Shown: positions 56,201-64,000 of the stretch, one piece after another
How the letters are laid out: the number at the start of each line of letters is the position of its first letter
How positions within the stretch are numbered: position 1 is the first letter of the stretch
From: Dastarcus helophoroides
Taxonomy: Eukaryota; Arthropoda; Insecta; Coleoptera; Bothrideridae
Assembly: GCA_028583605.1 (NCBI GenBank)
Contig: CM053327.1
Coordinates: 22,493,629 to 22,557,628, forward strand
DNA length: 64,000 bases
Reading direction: 5' to 3'
The notes under the pieces: generated by a model
Told to the model about the DNA's origin: nothing
Database searches by the model: none
What the model saw: only the letters and a program-made list of their open reading frames with translations
Position numbers and translations under genes: made by a program

Positions 56201-58833
56201 AAAATCAAAATTGTGCTTGTGTGTGTGCTTTCTAAAATATTGTTTTCGCGATACTTCTAGTTTAAACTCAAAAATTCGTCCGGCTGCTTCTTGAACTGTT
56301 GTGTTAAAAATCGATTTTTATATGTTTTTTTTTTCAAAATGTTAAGTTTCTTCAAAGACTTTTTCTACAGCTACAGATTTCGATTTTAAAACTGCTGTTT
56401 AGCGTTTTTTTTTCAGAAATTTTGTCGTTTATCGTGCAATTTCGATTTTCCCATGGGTTTAGAAATGAAATTACATTTTTTGTTGAATTTTTTACTTTTA
56501 CTCTTAAAATTTACAGTTACATTAAAAATTCAGAATTTTTGTTAAAAATGTTAGTAAAAATTAAAATTCAAGTGGAAAACTCCTAGTTTGAACATGAAAA
56601 TTTCATTTTCTTTTTTTTTGAATTTCAATTCAAATTCCCAATTAAAATGTCCAAATCTGAGGTAAAAAGTCAACATTTTTAGAAAAAAATCTGAATTTTG
56701 AGGAAAAACAAACTAAAGTTATGACTAACAATTTTTCGAAATTTCGTACTTACTCTCAATATTTCGTGTGATGGAAATTTTGAACTTTCGACAAAAAGTC
56801 GTATATTCGAGTTTTTAAGAAAATTCCCAGTTTAAACTTATAACATAAATTTCAATTTCCTTAAGTTCGAGTTTAAACTAGTAAATTCGAGAAAAATGTC
56901 TATATATTTAAAGAATAAATTTAACATGTCGGTAAAAAGGGTTAAGTTAGGTTATTATAATATGTACTTTCCTTTGGTAGACGGAGAGATACTATCTATC
57001 AGAGAGATCTCTCTGAAGATGATAGCTTGGTTATAGAAAGGCGTTAGAGTTACCTCTGTTGTGTTCTTTAATATTTCTTGATTTCAAGGGATAAGCTTTG
57101 TATTTCAATTATAATACTTGCTAAAAAAAAGGCTAAATTTTATTTAAAGTCGAAATTTTAGAAAAAGAAATATTAATAGACAAGTTTAAATTTGAAACTT
57201 TGAAAGAAAAAAGTTAAAATTAGGAAAAAATCTAAATCTATTAACAAAAACTTTCCGAAAAATGATGCTTTTTCTGGAAATTTGGAAGTTTTCAGCAACA
57301 GTTCTCGAAAAAAATTGAATATTTGGGTTTAAGGTCAATTTTCTAAATTAAGGTAGAAATTTTGGGAACTCTTCTTTTAAATAAATTTGAATTTCATTTT
57401 TCAAAATTTTGATTTTTTTCTCGAAATCTTAATTTAAATCGTGAAATTTTAATTTTTTTTTAATTTGGCCTTTTATTTCAATGTTCTAAAAAAGAAAGCG
57501 AATTTTTTTTAAGAAAAAGGAAGTCAAAAGCAAAACTTCGAATAGAGAAATCAAAATTATGAAAATAAGTCTCTTGAATTTTCGGTTTTCTAGAAGTTTT
57601 TAACTCTTGGGTAACTAAGTTAAGACTTTTATGAAAATTTCCAGTTTATATTTGAAATTTTTAAACCTGGATATTCCGATTTATTTGTTTTTAATAAAGT
57701 TCTCGTTTTCTTTAAAATCTAAACTCAAAATTCAGAATTTCAGTTTAAAGGGTACAGGTAGAGAAGGCGATAAATCAACTTTTTCCAAAAATGAATTACC
57801 TGCATCCAACTGCTAGCCAACGGTGTAGTTTCATTTGATCTAGAACCACTTGGTAAAAATACATCAAGTTAGGAGCTATAAGACATTTTACTTTAATAAA
57901 GAAGTCATAGAGAATTTACATCTTAAAACCCGTTTTTCTCAAAACTACTTATTTTTAATTCTAAATTATGAGAGAAAATCAATTTTTAATTCAAATAGAA
58001 AATTTTAAAGTTAAAAAATGAGTCACTGGACCGAAAACTGAAAAAAGCGCTATTTTTTTCGAAACGGAAGCCAGAACCGAACAAATGTAATTTTTTTCAC
58101 AGAATGAAAACCGAAAATCTGAACAAAGAAAAAATATCAGCTCGAAGCCCTGGTAAAAAGGAAAGAAAATATTAAAAGTATATTCGCTAAAGAAAATCTA
58201 AAGAAATTAGCTCTTTTTATTGATAAATGTTTTGTGAACACATTATTTGAAAGTCCATGATGTACAGTCAAAATAATTTGAAATGGTTTAAAATAAGCCA
58301 TCATTAATTAATATAAGATATCGCATGTATATTGAAAGATGTCAACAAATTTCACAGACAACGCTTGACAGTAAATTCAGGAGGATAAATAAATACGATT
58401 TACGAAAATAAAAGTTTGATAAAAAATTTTTAATTTCCGAGTTATAAGCTGTCTAAGTTGTCTCCAGAAAAAAAAATAATTTCAATTATAACTCCGTAAT
58501 CTTTTTACCAATCGTGTTAAAATTTGAAACATATTCTTAGTCTGCTAAAGCTTATCATTTCCCAGAATCTTATTGAAACCGATATACTGGGTGGTAGTTT
58601 TCTCCTGTATCCTGTATTAAAAAAAAACACTCAAAGCAAATTCTAGTTCAATATAATCTATAAATTTGTGAAATATATTTAGTAAATGTTTAATTTAATT
58701 TTTAGGGTTCGTATCATTTGACAACCCTGCAAGCGCTCAAGCTGCTATACAAGCCATGAATGGCTTTCAAATTGGCATGAAGAGACTTAAAGTTCAACTG
58801 AAGAGGCCCAAGGACGCTAATAGACCTTACTAA
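44145..58833 (+). CDS. bru3: CELF/Bruno-family RNA-binding protein, 3' seven coding exons (partial at 5' end)
   Basis: Joined exons 44145-44288, 45723-45852, 46897-47061, 47542-47640, 49720-49797, 53750-53908 and 58706-58833 give about 300 residues ending in a TAA stop. Residues 1-20 ([17 protein letters not shown]...) are the C-terminal edge of RRM2. Residues 25-205 form the A/Q/P-rich divergent linker ([46 protein letters not shown]). Residues 213-292 are RRM3, with RNP2 LFIYHL at 217-222 and RNP1 KCFGFVSF at 256-263; the C-terminus is [11 protein letters not shown]. All introns are GT-AG. The linker pattern ([26 protein letters not shown] before PEGCN) matches the CELF3-6/bru3 subfamily as I recall it, rather than CELF1/2-type Bruno. 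CELF proteins bind GU-rich RNA and control splicing, translation and mRNA decay. RRM1 and most of RRM2 lie outside the window. Family assignment is near certain; the bru3 subfamily call is about 80 percent. Confidence 0.92.
45723..45852 (+). CDS. bru3: bru3 exon: linker, QQAALMAAA segment
   Basis: The exon holds 43 codons plus one base (phase 0 in, phase 1 out). The acceptor is tttctttcag and the donor gtaagtga. It encodes [20 protein letters not shown] followed by [20 protein letters not shown] and PTS. The motif Q(Q)AALMA...YxNPMAA is conserved in CELF3-6 proteins. It lies in the alanine-rich, low-complexity linker between RRM2 and RRM3. Confidence 0.93.
46897..47061 (+). CDS. bru3: bru3 exon: proline-rich linker
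   Basis: The exon is 165 bases, phase 1 to phase 1. The acceptor is gatgttcttag, a weak pyrimidine tract, and the donor is gtaagtaa. With the carried-over G it reads [21 protein letters not shown], then [20 protein letters not shown] and [14 protein letters not shown]. The NGQPGG and EAVYTNGI blocks are the clearest subfamily signatures for CELF3-6/bru3. Because 165 is divisible by three and both ends are phase 1, skipping this exon would keep the frame. Confidence 0.9.
47542..47640 (+). CDS. bru3: bru3 exon: linker, [16 protein letters not shown] segment
   Basis: The exon is 99 bases, phase 1 to phase 1, with donor gtaagcg. It encodes [20 protein letters not shown] then [13 protein letters not shown]. 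Two acceptors keep the frame: AG at 47540-47541 (used here) and AG at 47570-47571, which would remove ten codons. I chose the first because it retains [10 protein letters not shown], which resembles the sequence before [10 protein letters not shown] that I recall in other insect bru3 proteins. The exon can be skipped without a frameshift. Confidence 0.87.
48105..48497. repeat. Large foldback (inverted-repeat) element in bru3 intron 4
   Basis: Two arms of roughly 150-180 bases are near-perfect reverse complements around an AT-rich centre near 48300. The left arm runs from ATTTGTATGC...CTTTTTCTTCGCCGGTCACT to GGGACTCA; the right arm mirrors it and ends ...CCGCATACAAAT. The left arm alone carries an extra block around 48190-48209 that is part of a small hairpin (GGCAATCT / AGATTGCC, 48187-48194 and 48200-48207). 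It looks like a foldback MITE. In nascent RNA the arms would form a long duplex between exons 47542-47640 and 49720-49797. Confidence 0.85.
49720..49797 (+). CDS. bru3: bru3 exon: linker just before RRM3
   Basis: The exon is 78 bases, phase 1 to phase 1. The acceptor is tgtcggcag and the donor gtaagattt. It encodes [20 protein letters not shown] and APAQREG (last G split). AYPAVYGQ...PQ...QREG is conserved right before RRM3 in CELF3-6. The reading frame stays open past the donor for 49 more codons to a stop at 49944-49946 (see findings). Confidence 0.93.
49798..50115 (+). other. Candidate alternative 3' terminal exon extension (intron 5)
   Basis: The frame of exon 49720-49797 continues past the splice donor for 49 sense codons ([14 protein letters not shown]... 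to SLPKRN) and stops at 49944-49946. An AATAAA lies at 50095-50100. If the donor is not used, the product would be a CELF protein lacking RRM3. An open stretch of this length in AT-rich sequence could still be chance. Confidence 0.3.
51650..52566 (-). pseudogene. Degenerate Tc1-like transposase in bru3 intron 5 (antisense)
   Basis: Read on the minus strand it starts near 52566 with [20 protein letters not shown] followed by ..[11 protein letters not shown].., a helix-turn-helix N-terminus. It ends near 51670 with [20 protein letters not shown], the third catalytic block of IS630/Tc1 transposases (usual form SPDLNPIENVW), then [25 protein letters not shown]. Stop codons and frameshifts fill the middle, so it is dead. 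Total length (about 300 codons) fits a Tc1-like transposase. I did not identify its terminal inverted repeats. Confidence 0.75.
53750..53908 (+). CDS. bru3: bru3 exon: N-terminal two thirds of RRM3
   Basis: The exon is 159 bases, phase 1 to phase 1. The acceptor is ttttccccag and the donor gtaagtaa. It encodes [20 protein letters not shown], then [20 protein letters not shown] and [16 protein letters not shown]2 (LFIYHL) is complete. RNP1 is split by the following intron, between KCF and GFVSF. The sequence is nearly invariant across animal CELF proteins. Confidence 0.96.
54730..55111. mobile_element. Putative MITE with internal 19-bp repeats (bru3 intron 6)
   Basis: The ends match as imperfect inverted repeats: CAATGCTGCCAGAT at 54730-54743 and ATCTGACAACACTG at 55098-55111, whose reverse complement is CAGTGTTGTCAGAT. 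Near the right end a unit like AATTCTACTAAAGGACAAA repeats about four times (55025-55105). No coding capacity is visible. Confidence 0.5.
55461..55491 (+). ncRNA. Hammerhead-like motif D (bru3 intron 6)
   Basis: CTGACGA (55461-55467, a perfect CUGANGA box) is followed by a five-base-pair stem II GATCT/AGATC with loop AACA (468-481). Next come AAA where GAA is expected, then the palindrome ACCGGT (485-490) as a stem III candidate and T as position 17. One core base is changed (G12 to A) and I cannot form a convincing stem I, so it is probably a decayed copy. Confidence 0.4.
55720..57760. repeat. AAATTTCGA-type AT-rich block 5 (bru3 intron 6)
   Basis: About 2 kb of the same degenerate AT-rich repetition sits inside the last intron. 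It is broken at 56970-57120 by the dispersed repeat that carries hammerhead-like motif B. Confidence 0.5.
57009..57049 (+). ncRNA. Hammerhead-like motif B (bru3 intron 6)
   Basis: Stem I is CTCT/AGAG (57009-57012 and 57046-57049). The box CTGAAGA is at 57013-57019. A weakened stem II hairpin starts at GATAG (57021). GAA is intact at 57036-57038, followed by AGGCGT and T. It is homologous to the motif at 7759-7799 together with flanking sequence (TGATAGCTTG, then a TGTTGTGTT tail), so both come from one dispersed repeat family. Confidence 0.4.
58706..58833 (+). CDS. bru3: bru3 terminal coding exon: end of RRM3 and stop
   Basis: The acceptor is taatttttag. With the carried-over G this gives [40 protein letters not shown] and PY, then TAA at 58831-58833. 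It completes RNP1 and the fourth beta strand of RRM3. The short basic tail [10 protein letters not shown] is the usual CELF C-terminus, which supports this as the natural end of the protein. Confidence 0.96.
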
Positions 58834-59388
58834 CCTCAGCTCTTGCCTGATCTATGGTTGCTCCACCAAGGCGACCCCCAGCCATTAGTATACTAGACAT
58901 ATAATATACTACATTATAACATTAGAGACATTTAGCATTACGCGGAAAAAGAAGTAACAGTGCGCCGGACAGTATCTCCGAGCGTCACGTGGTCCGACCA
59001 AAGAGCCAATCGCATTCCGAGAAATTCCGAATGGGCTGTGATTAAATAACAAATCAGTGTTTGATTGTACAGGCCGTTTTGTATTCTCGTTACGTAAAAT
59101 GTATCATCTATTTTGAGACTCTTTCTATTTATTCGTTGTAAGTATATTGTGTGTTTAAATAAGAAACTCTTATCGAATGGCTTTATGGTCGCCCGTTTTG
59201 TTGCCAAATTTATACGTCCGGCGTTATCTCTGTGATTCTAAGCTAGTCACAGCTATGCTCGGAGACTAATTTTAAGACAAAAGTGAAACAGAACACTTAT
59301 GCCACAAAACAATCATGGAAATTAGACTGCAGATTTAACTTAGAAAACATCACTAGTCAGCCCAATGTTTACGCAAAAATATAGATGA

Positions 59389-59394
59389 AATAAA
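59389..59394 (+). terminator. First canonical AATAAA after the bru3 stop
   Basis: This is the first AATAAA hexamer I found downstream of the stop, about 555 bases after it; a second follows at 59456-59461. Either could define a short 3' UTR isoform. The call is a motif match only. Confidence 0.35.
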
Positions 59395-60342
59395 CGAAAA
59401 CAATTTTATAGCATCAGATTATTAATTAATATTTTGTTTTCAATGAGTGTATGATAATAAACCGTGATAACTGCTAAATTTATGCAACACTTTTATCAAC
59501 AATCCAAATGAATTAAGAAAAGAATGTAATTTACAATATGAATAATTACTGAAAATCAAAATTGGCCTAAATTTGTGACAATTCTAGTCAGTGTCAATAG
59601 CAAAATAACAATACTACATAAGGATACATGAATTGTCAAGTTGCATAAGTTTTCTGTGAATATTTAATATTAGGGAGCACATGGTATAACCGACTATAGG
59701 TTCAAAGAACCTTCGGTTACTTGTAAAAAGCCATGATATTTATATTTAATTTATATTATATATACAAAATAGCGTAATATTTCTACTAATATTAAGTGAC
59801 ATAATCTTTACAAAGTACCAACTATACATAAAAGCTGTAAATTATTAGAAGTAGAAAATATTAGATTAGACAGAATAAAAAAAGAAGAGTGGTCAATGTA
59901 CCATTTTGATATACTGTTATCAACAAAGCAAACAGGCATTCCGACTTGGAAGAATTTTGCATTAAAATATAGAATTATTGACTGAGCGATTGCATAACTA
60001 ATGCATATCTATGCCAAAAAAGTCGCACAAAAAATCCACTGTAAAATTAATGATAAAAACGCTTGGACAATGTGTTTCAGTCCGAAATACTACTAATTTT
60101 ACTAGACTAAAATTTTTGTACAAGAAAATGAATTCAATCGATATTTGATAAATTTTTAATGTCAGTTCTTCAATTCATGGAAATGCCTGTTTGATCCTTT
60201 GAAATAACACCATCATTATCGATTTTAAAACATGCGTTCAAGATTATCTAGGTCTATATAATTTATATATCAAAAAAAAAAATGCAAGTGTGCGTTTTCG
60301 CCAAACATAGTTGTTGAGAAATATTAGTTGACGCTTCTGCTG

Positions 60343-60362
60343 GGGTATAGAGATATATACCC
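60343..60362 (+). other. Short perfect hairpin in the putative 3' UTR
   Basis: A seven-base stem GGGTATA / TATACCC closes a six-base loop (GAGATA). It stands out because most of the surrounding sequence is low-complexity AT. Its function is unknown. Confidence 0.35.
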
Positions 60363-60576
60363 TTTGGCATCAAGCCGGGAAGATAGTACATAGAGAGAGA
60401 AATGAGGTTGTAGATGAAAAACTCGGCTGGGCCACTCTAGTCAAATTATCTGAGCCTTTGGCTATGAAAATATATAGTTAATAACTTGATTAGGATTAAT
60501 TTTAGATTAAGATATATATTTAGTAACATATATCTATTGAAACTATTATATAATTAGGCTATACACAAACGTTTAC

Positions 60577-60632
60577 TATTTTTATTTATCTATTTATTTA
60601 TTTATTTATTATTTATTTATTTATTTTATTTG
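60577..60632 (+). promoter_or_regulatory. AU-rich element, overlapping ATTTA pentamers
   Basis: A run of overlapping ATTTA pentamers, including TTATTTATT nonamers, lies about 1.75 kb past the bru3 stop. In mRNA this would be a strong class-II-type AU-rich element recognised by ARE-binding proteins. It could equally be a TTTA microsatellite; whether it is transcribed depends on 3' UTR length. Confidence 0.45.
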
Positions 60633-63600
60633 GCTGAGATACATTGTGCAATATAAAATACATTGACTGATTTTCACTTTCCAAAGAAAAGTACTTATTT
60701 TTCTGGTTATGTTAAACAAATATTTCGAAACAAAAAGTGCTTGTTATATTGATGCAACATTCATAATCAATCCCCTATTGAGAAAAAAAAAATAATAATA
60801 ATACATTTTCCTTAGATATTTTAGGTAATAAAATAAAGTCATAGCATATTCAGCGCAAACAGGGTATTTTTTTAAGAAGTCAACATAGCTCTAGAGTCTC
60901 AAATAGACTAGAATAATTGCGTAGCTTTCTAACTTCAAAGGTTACCTAGGTATTTAGCGAATCATGATTAATCATTGATAAAATGACAAAGATATTCTGA
61001 AATTGCATTATGATGTAAAATATAATTTGTCCTCAGTCGCAACATCATTCTAGGTAATAAGTAGATTTTTTTCTGCCAAGAGTAACAAAATTCTTCAATC
61101 CTTATAATGACCTATATCTTGAAATTTATTAGCAAGGTTTTAAATATCCATTGTGTCTTTATTATAGATAATAAAACATATACTCTATTATCCAAAGTTT
61201 TTAATGTGAAGCACGTGCTATTATCTAATTTAGTTTAAATAAACTTAAAATTTCATCAAGCTTTATAATAAATTACTAATAATTCGTCCTTACAAACGTA
61301 AATCTTTAAAAAAACGCCCATCTTATTTCGAAATAATTAAATGGAATTTTACAGTTACACTTATGGTTTAGTAATGATCTATCAAACTACGAGTATATGA
61401 AGCTTAGCTTCTTGTTCCATAATAGACTTAAACAGCCAGTCCTAATCTTAAATTAACATTCTGAACTCCACAACTCCTGGTTTTATACCAAACATAAAAC
61501 TAAAAATTAAAGTAAATAAATGCTAGATAAGAAAATTCATAATAATATTTATCACAAAAATAAGAAAAATACCCTATACTTTTATAGACTTATATTTTAT
61601 GATCCATTCCTAGTTTAATAAGATCTCAAAAACCTTCTATTTATCATTTTGTGATCATGAATGTTGTATTAATTTATTAATAGAAGATAGTTTGCTTAAT
61701 ATTAATAAGGTCTTTTTCTTTGAGCTTAGAGGTAGATCATTCCACGCTTGCTATTGACATTCCTTCAGCGCTGGAAGTAAAAAAATATATATTTAGTACT
61801 AACTGAAAATTGGGAGGGTGACAGCTCCCTACCTCCTAATGTATGTAAAAAGCAAGAGAAATCCAATATGGTCTCCCCAATCAGCACGAGCGGATAATAA
61901 ACAATCTAAAACGCAGCGAAGTGATTTTAGGATACAGGGTATGTTTTTGCAATTATTTGTGTAAACTGTTTCTCATCTTGAGAAAGGCTGTCATCGTGTT
62001 TCTACTTAGTCGTGTGAATAAATACGTAGCGCGTCCGCAGCGGGTCGCTACCATCTCATTCCTATATGCTGTATATATTGGGGTCCATCCGTAGTATTTT
62101 GTCTTTATTTATCAATTTAAATGTCATGAATGTTCTCCTTTTCTCTGTCACGGACAAAAATGTACCTGGCCTGTCAGTCCCTTTTGTAGTTTTAATGTTA
62201 ATCTCTTTTCCGCTTACATAAACTGAATGCTCATTTGTTTTTCTTTTTATAAAAATGTTGATGATAATAACAATAATAAACATAAACGAATTATCCATTC
62301 TGCCAAATTACTCGCTTTTACTAGTAATGGTAAATGTAGAAACGATTATGTTATCCATAAATAATGAAAGTAAAAAATTCAAGTCGAATAACACATTATA
62401 GTCACTAATATCCTCTAAGTGTTATTACTTGCTGAGGATACATTTAGTGGCAATCAAATGATGTAAAATGATTCATTTTACATAATTTGACTACTATTAA
62501 TCTTGCATATTATTTTTTTAGGCAATTACGTTATTAATACATTGCTAAGAACAATCAATTCACAATAATTGTTGCAAAATATTATTTGGAAAAACGAACG
62601 CTTCTACTAATCGTTAAATTTCATCCCAACGTTATACCTCTAAGTGAACCATGAACTTCTGTAAAAATGTTAGGCCTCATTTGTCGTGGATCATAATCGT
62701 GCCAAGTTATCACAAATGTGCATTTGGTTTTAATTCTCCATTATATTCCACTTAGCCATATTATAGATTTTGTTTCTTCTACAGTTACCAAATAAATATA
62801 TGAATTACGTTATATCTACTAGTCACTAAGACCACAGATCAACTTTCAAATGCCTGCCATAAAACTATTTTTATTGATATCCCAAAGTGACACTTTCATT
62901 AGCGTTGCTTTAACAACTGTTTTGCTTTAATCAAAGTTACCATTGTATTGCTTTTTTTATATAGGGTAACAGACATAGCATATATTTTCATTGTTAATAT
63001 AAGGCACTAAATATATTTATAAAATATATCTTATAACTGTGGCTATTGGAATTGATAGCAAAAAAATATTTTGCTTTTAATTGATTCCCAACAATAATAT
63101 GCTGGGACCAAATTATGTTTCAATGCGTACTTACATTTTCAACTTATTCTAGTCATTTTGATTTTAAAAAATCTGTTACTAATGCAAATGTTGTTAAAAG
63201 TAATTCAAACAGTGATCAATATATTTTATTTACAAAAAAATTGTGTGGTGGAAATCTAAGTTTTTTAACGCAGTTCGATGGTACGTTATTAAAATGTTCA
63301 CCATTCAGCTCTGTAATATACTGTTACGAAAACCATTATTACTGATGTTATTTATTTAGTGATTATTTACTTTTAAATGCTTTTTGTTTTTAGCTATTAA
63401 GTATTTTAGTTTAGGCTCCTTTGAGCGCTTTATTCCTACGCTTGTAGTAGACAGTATTAAGCGGTCCGCTGGCGAGTGAATGCGAGACATATGGTATTAT
63501 GGGTTTAAATGCCCAAAACAGTTTCCCGAAATGATTGAGTGAAAGTAGAGCTCCTTTTTGGAGATTGTACAGCGATGAAAAATATTTACAAATAACACCT

Positions 63601-64000
63601 TTATTTTTCAACATGCAAATAAAACTTCATTAATTGTGGTAAGATGGTGAAGTTTTATTTTTAATATACTAAATCAGAGTTTACGGATATTTTTATATGA
63701 CAGTGTAGATTAATTTTTGAATGTTGTGGACTGAGCAAGTTATTTTGGGGAACTGTTACATATTCAGATAATATTTTCCATCAATTTTGTAAGATAATCC
63801 AAGCCATACTCTGTTGCATGTCAGATTTATTACATTTTACACAAAATTATTATAAAATAAAACTATTAACTTATTATGATATATATAGTAGATAAATTGA
63901 ATATTTATAGCCTGCTAAACTTGTAATACGATGATGTAAAAACATATGAATAACTAAGACAATTGAGTGCGTGAACTTCCTACTCTTAGAAGAGTTTATC

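Larger units (their letters stand above)
58834..64000 (+). other. Probable bru3 3' UTR and downstream sequence
   Basis: No coding sequence is visible after the stop codon. The stretch is AT-rich, with canonical AATAAA hexamers at 59389-59394 and 59456-59461 and many more beyond 60 kb, so alternative polyadenylation sites are likely; the true end cannot be set from sequence alone. It contains an ATTTA-rich run near 60.6 kb, a small hairpin at 60343-60362 and one Pumilio-like TGTATATA near 62070. The 89-codon minus-strand ORF at 58938-59207 resembles no family and is probably chance. Confidence 0.6.

Noticed and set aside
59000..59030. TTC/GAA alternation as a heat-shock element
   Set aside because: Spacing between TTC and GAA units is wrong (3 and 1 instead of 2), and the position is in a 3' UTR.
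58938..59207. 89-codon antisense ORF after the bru3 stop
   Set aside because: No homology signature; probably chance within the 3' UTR.
60590..60632. CRISPR-like regular repeat
   Set aside because: It is a simple TTTA run without spacers; the setting is eukaryotic and no cas genes exist.

Overview
The window looks like a piece of an AT-rich insect nuclear genome. It contains no bacterial-type genes, only short chance ORFs, GT-AG introns, and many decayed eukaryotic transposons (non-LTR, Penelope-like, Tc1/mariner-like, MITE-like). The insect order cannot be resolved from the sequence alone.

The only host gene I can support is the 3' half of a CELF/Bruno RNA-binding protein gene on the + strand, best matching the CELF3-6 / Drosophila bru3 subfamily. 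Seven coding exons run from 44145 to 58833. They carry the last residues of RRM2, the long A/Q/P-rich linker and the whole of RRM3, ending ...[13 protein letters not shown]. Exon phases are consistent throughout (first junction phase 0, all later ones phase 1), giving about 300 residues. RRM1 and most of RRM2 must lie on exons upstream of this window, so 1-44144 is best read as a single very large upstream intron. From 58834 to the window end is the probable long AT-rich 3' UTR and downstream sequence.

The large intron is a transposon landscape. It holds two 425-bp direct repeats (64-1124); pieces of one CR1/Jockey-like LINE (3005-3353, 17694-17911, 20278-21314 and 21410-23825, the last split by a 1.66-kb insertion); a degenerate mariner-type transposase interrupted by a LINE tail and a pogo-like MITE (17529-19135); a 5'-truncated RNase-H-bearing LINE (28681-30575); a 1-kb element with inverted ends (31152-32175); a 787-bp tandem duplication with an RT scrap (33723-35235); a hairpin MITE (36955-37200); and a nearly complete Penelope-like element (PLE) with RT and GIY-YIG endonuclease (38485-40690). 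Within the gene, intron 4 holds a 393-bp foldback, intron 5 an antisense Tc1-like transposase pseudogene, and intron 6 a MITE plus a large AT-rich repeat block. Blocks of a degenerate AAATTTCGACTTTTT-type sequence recur at 3.5, 10.6, 13.3, 34-36 and 55.7-57.7 kb.

The most interesting non-obvious signal is a set of hammerhead-ribozyme-like motifs: one directly downstream of the PLE ORF (40599-40643), a matching pair at 7759-7799 and 57009-57049, and a fourth at 55461-55491. They share the core layout (CUGANGA-like box, hairpin, GAA box) followed by a short palindromic stem III. A second lead is a possible intronic alternative 3' end of the bru3 gene at 49798-50115, which would make a protein without RRM3.
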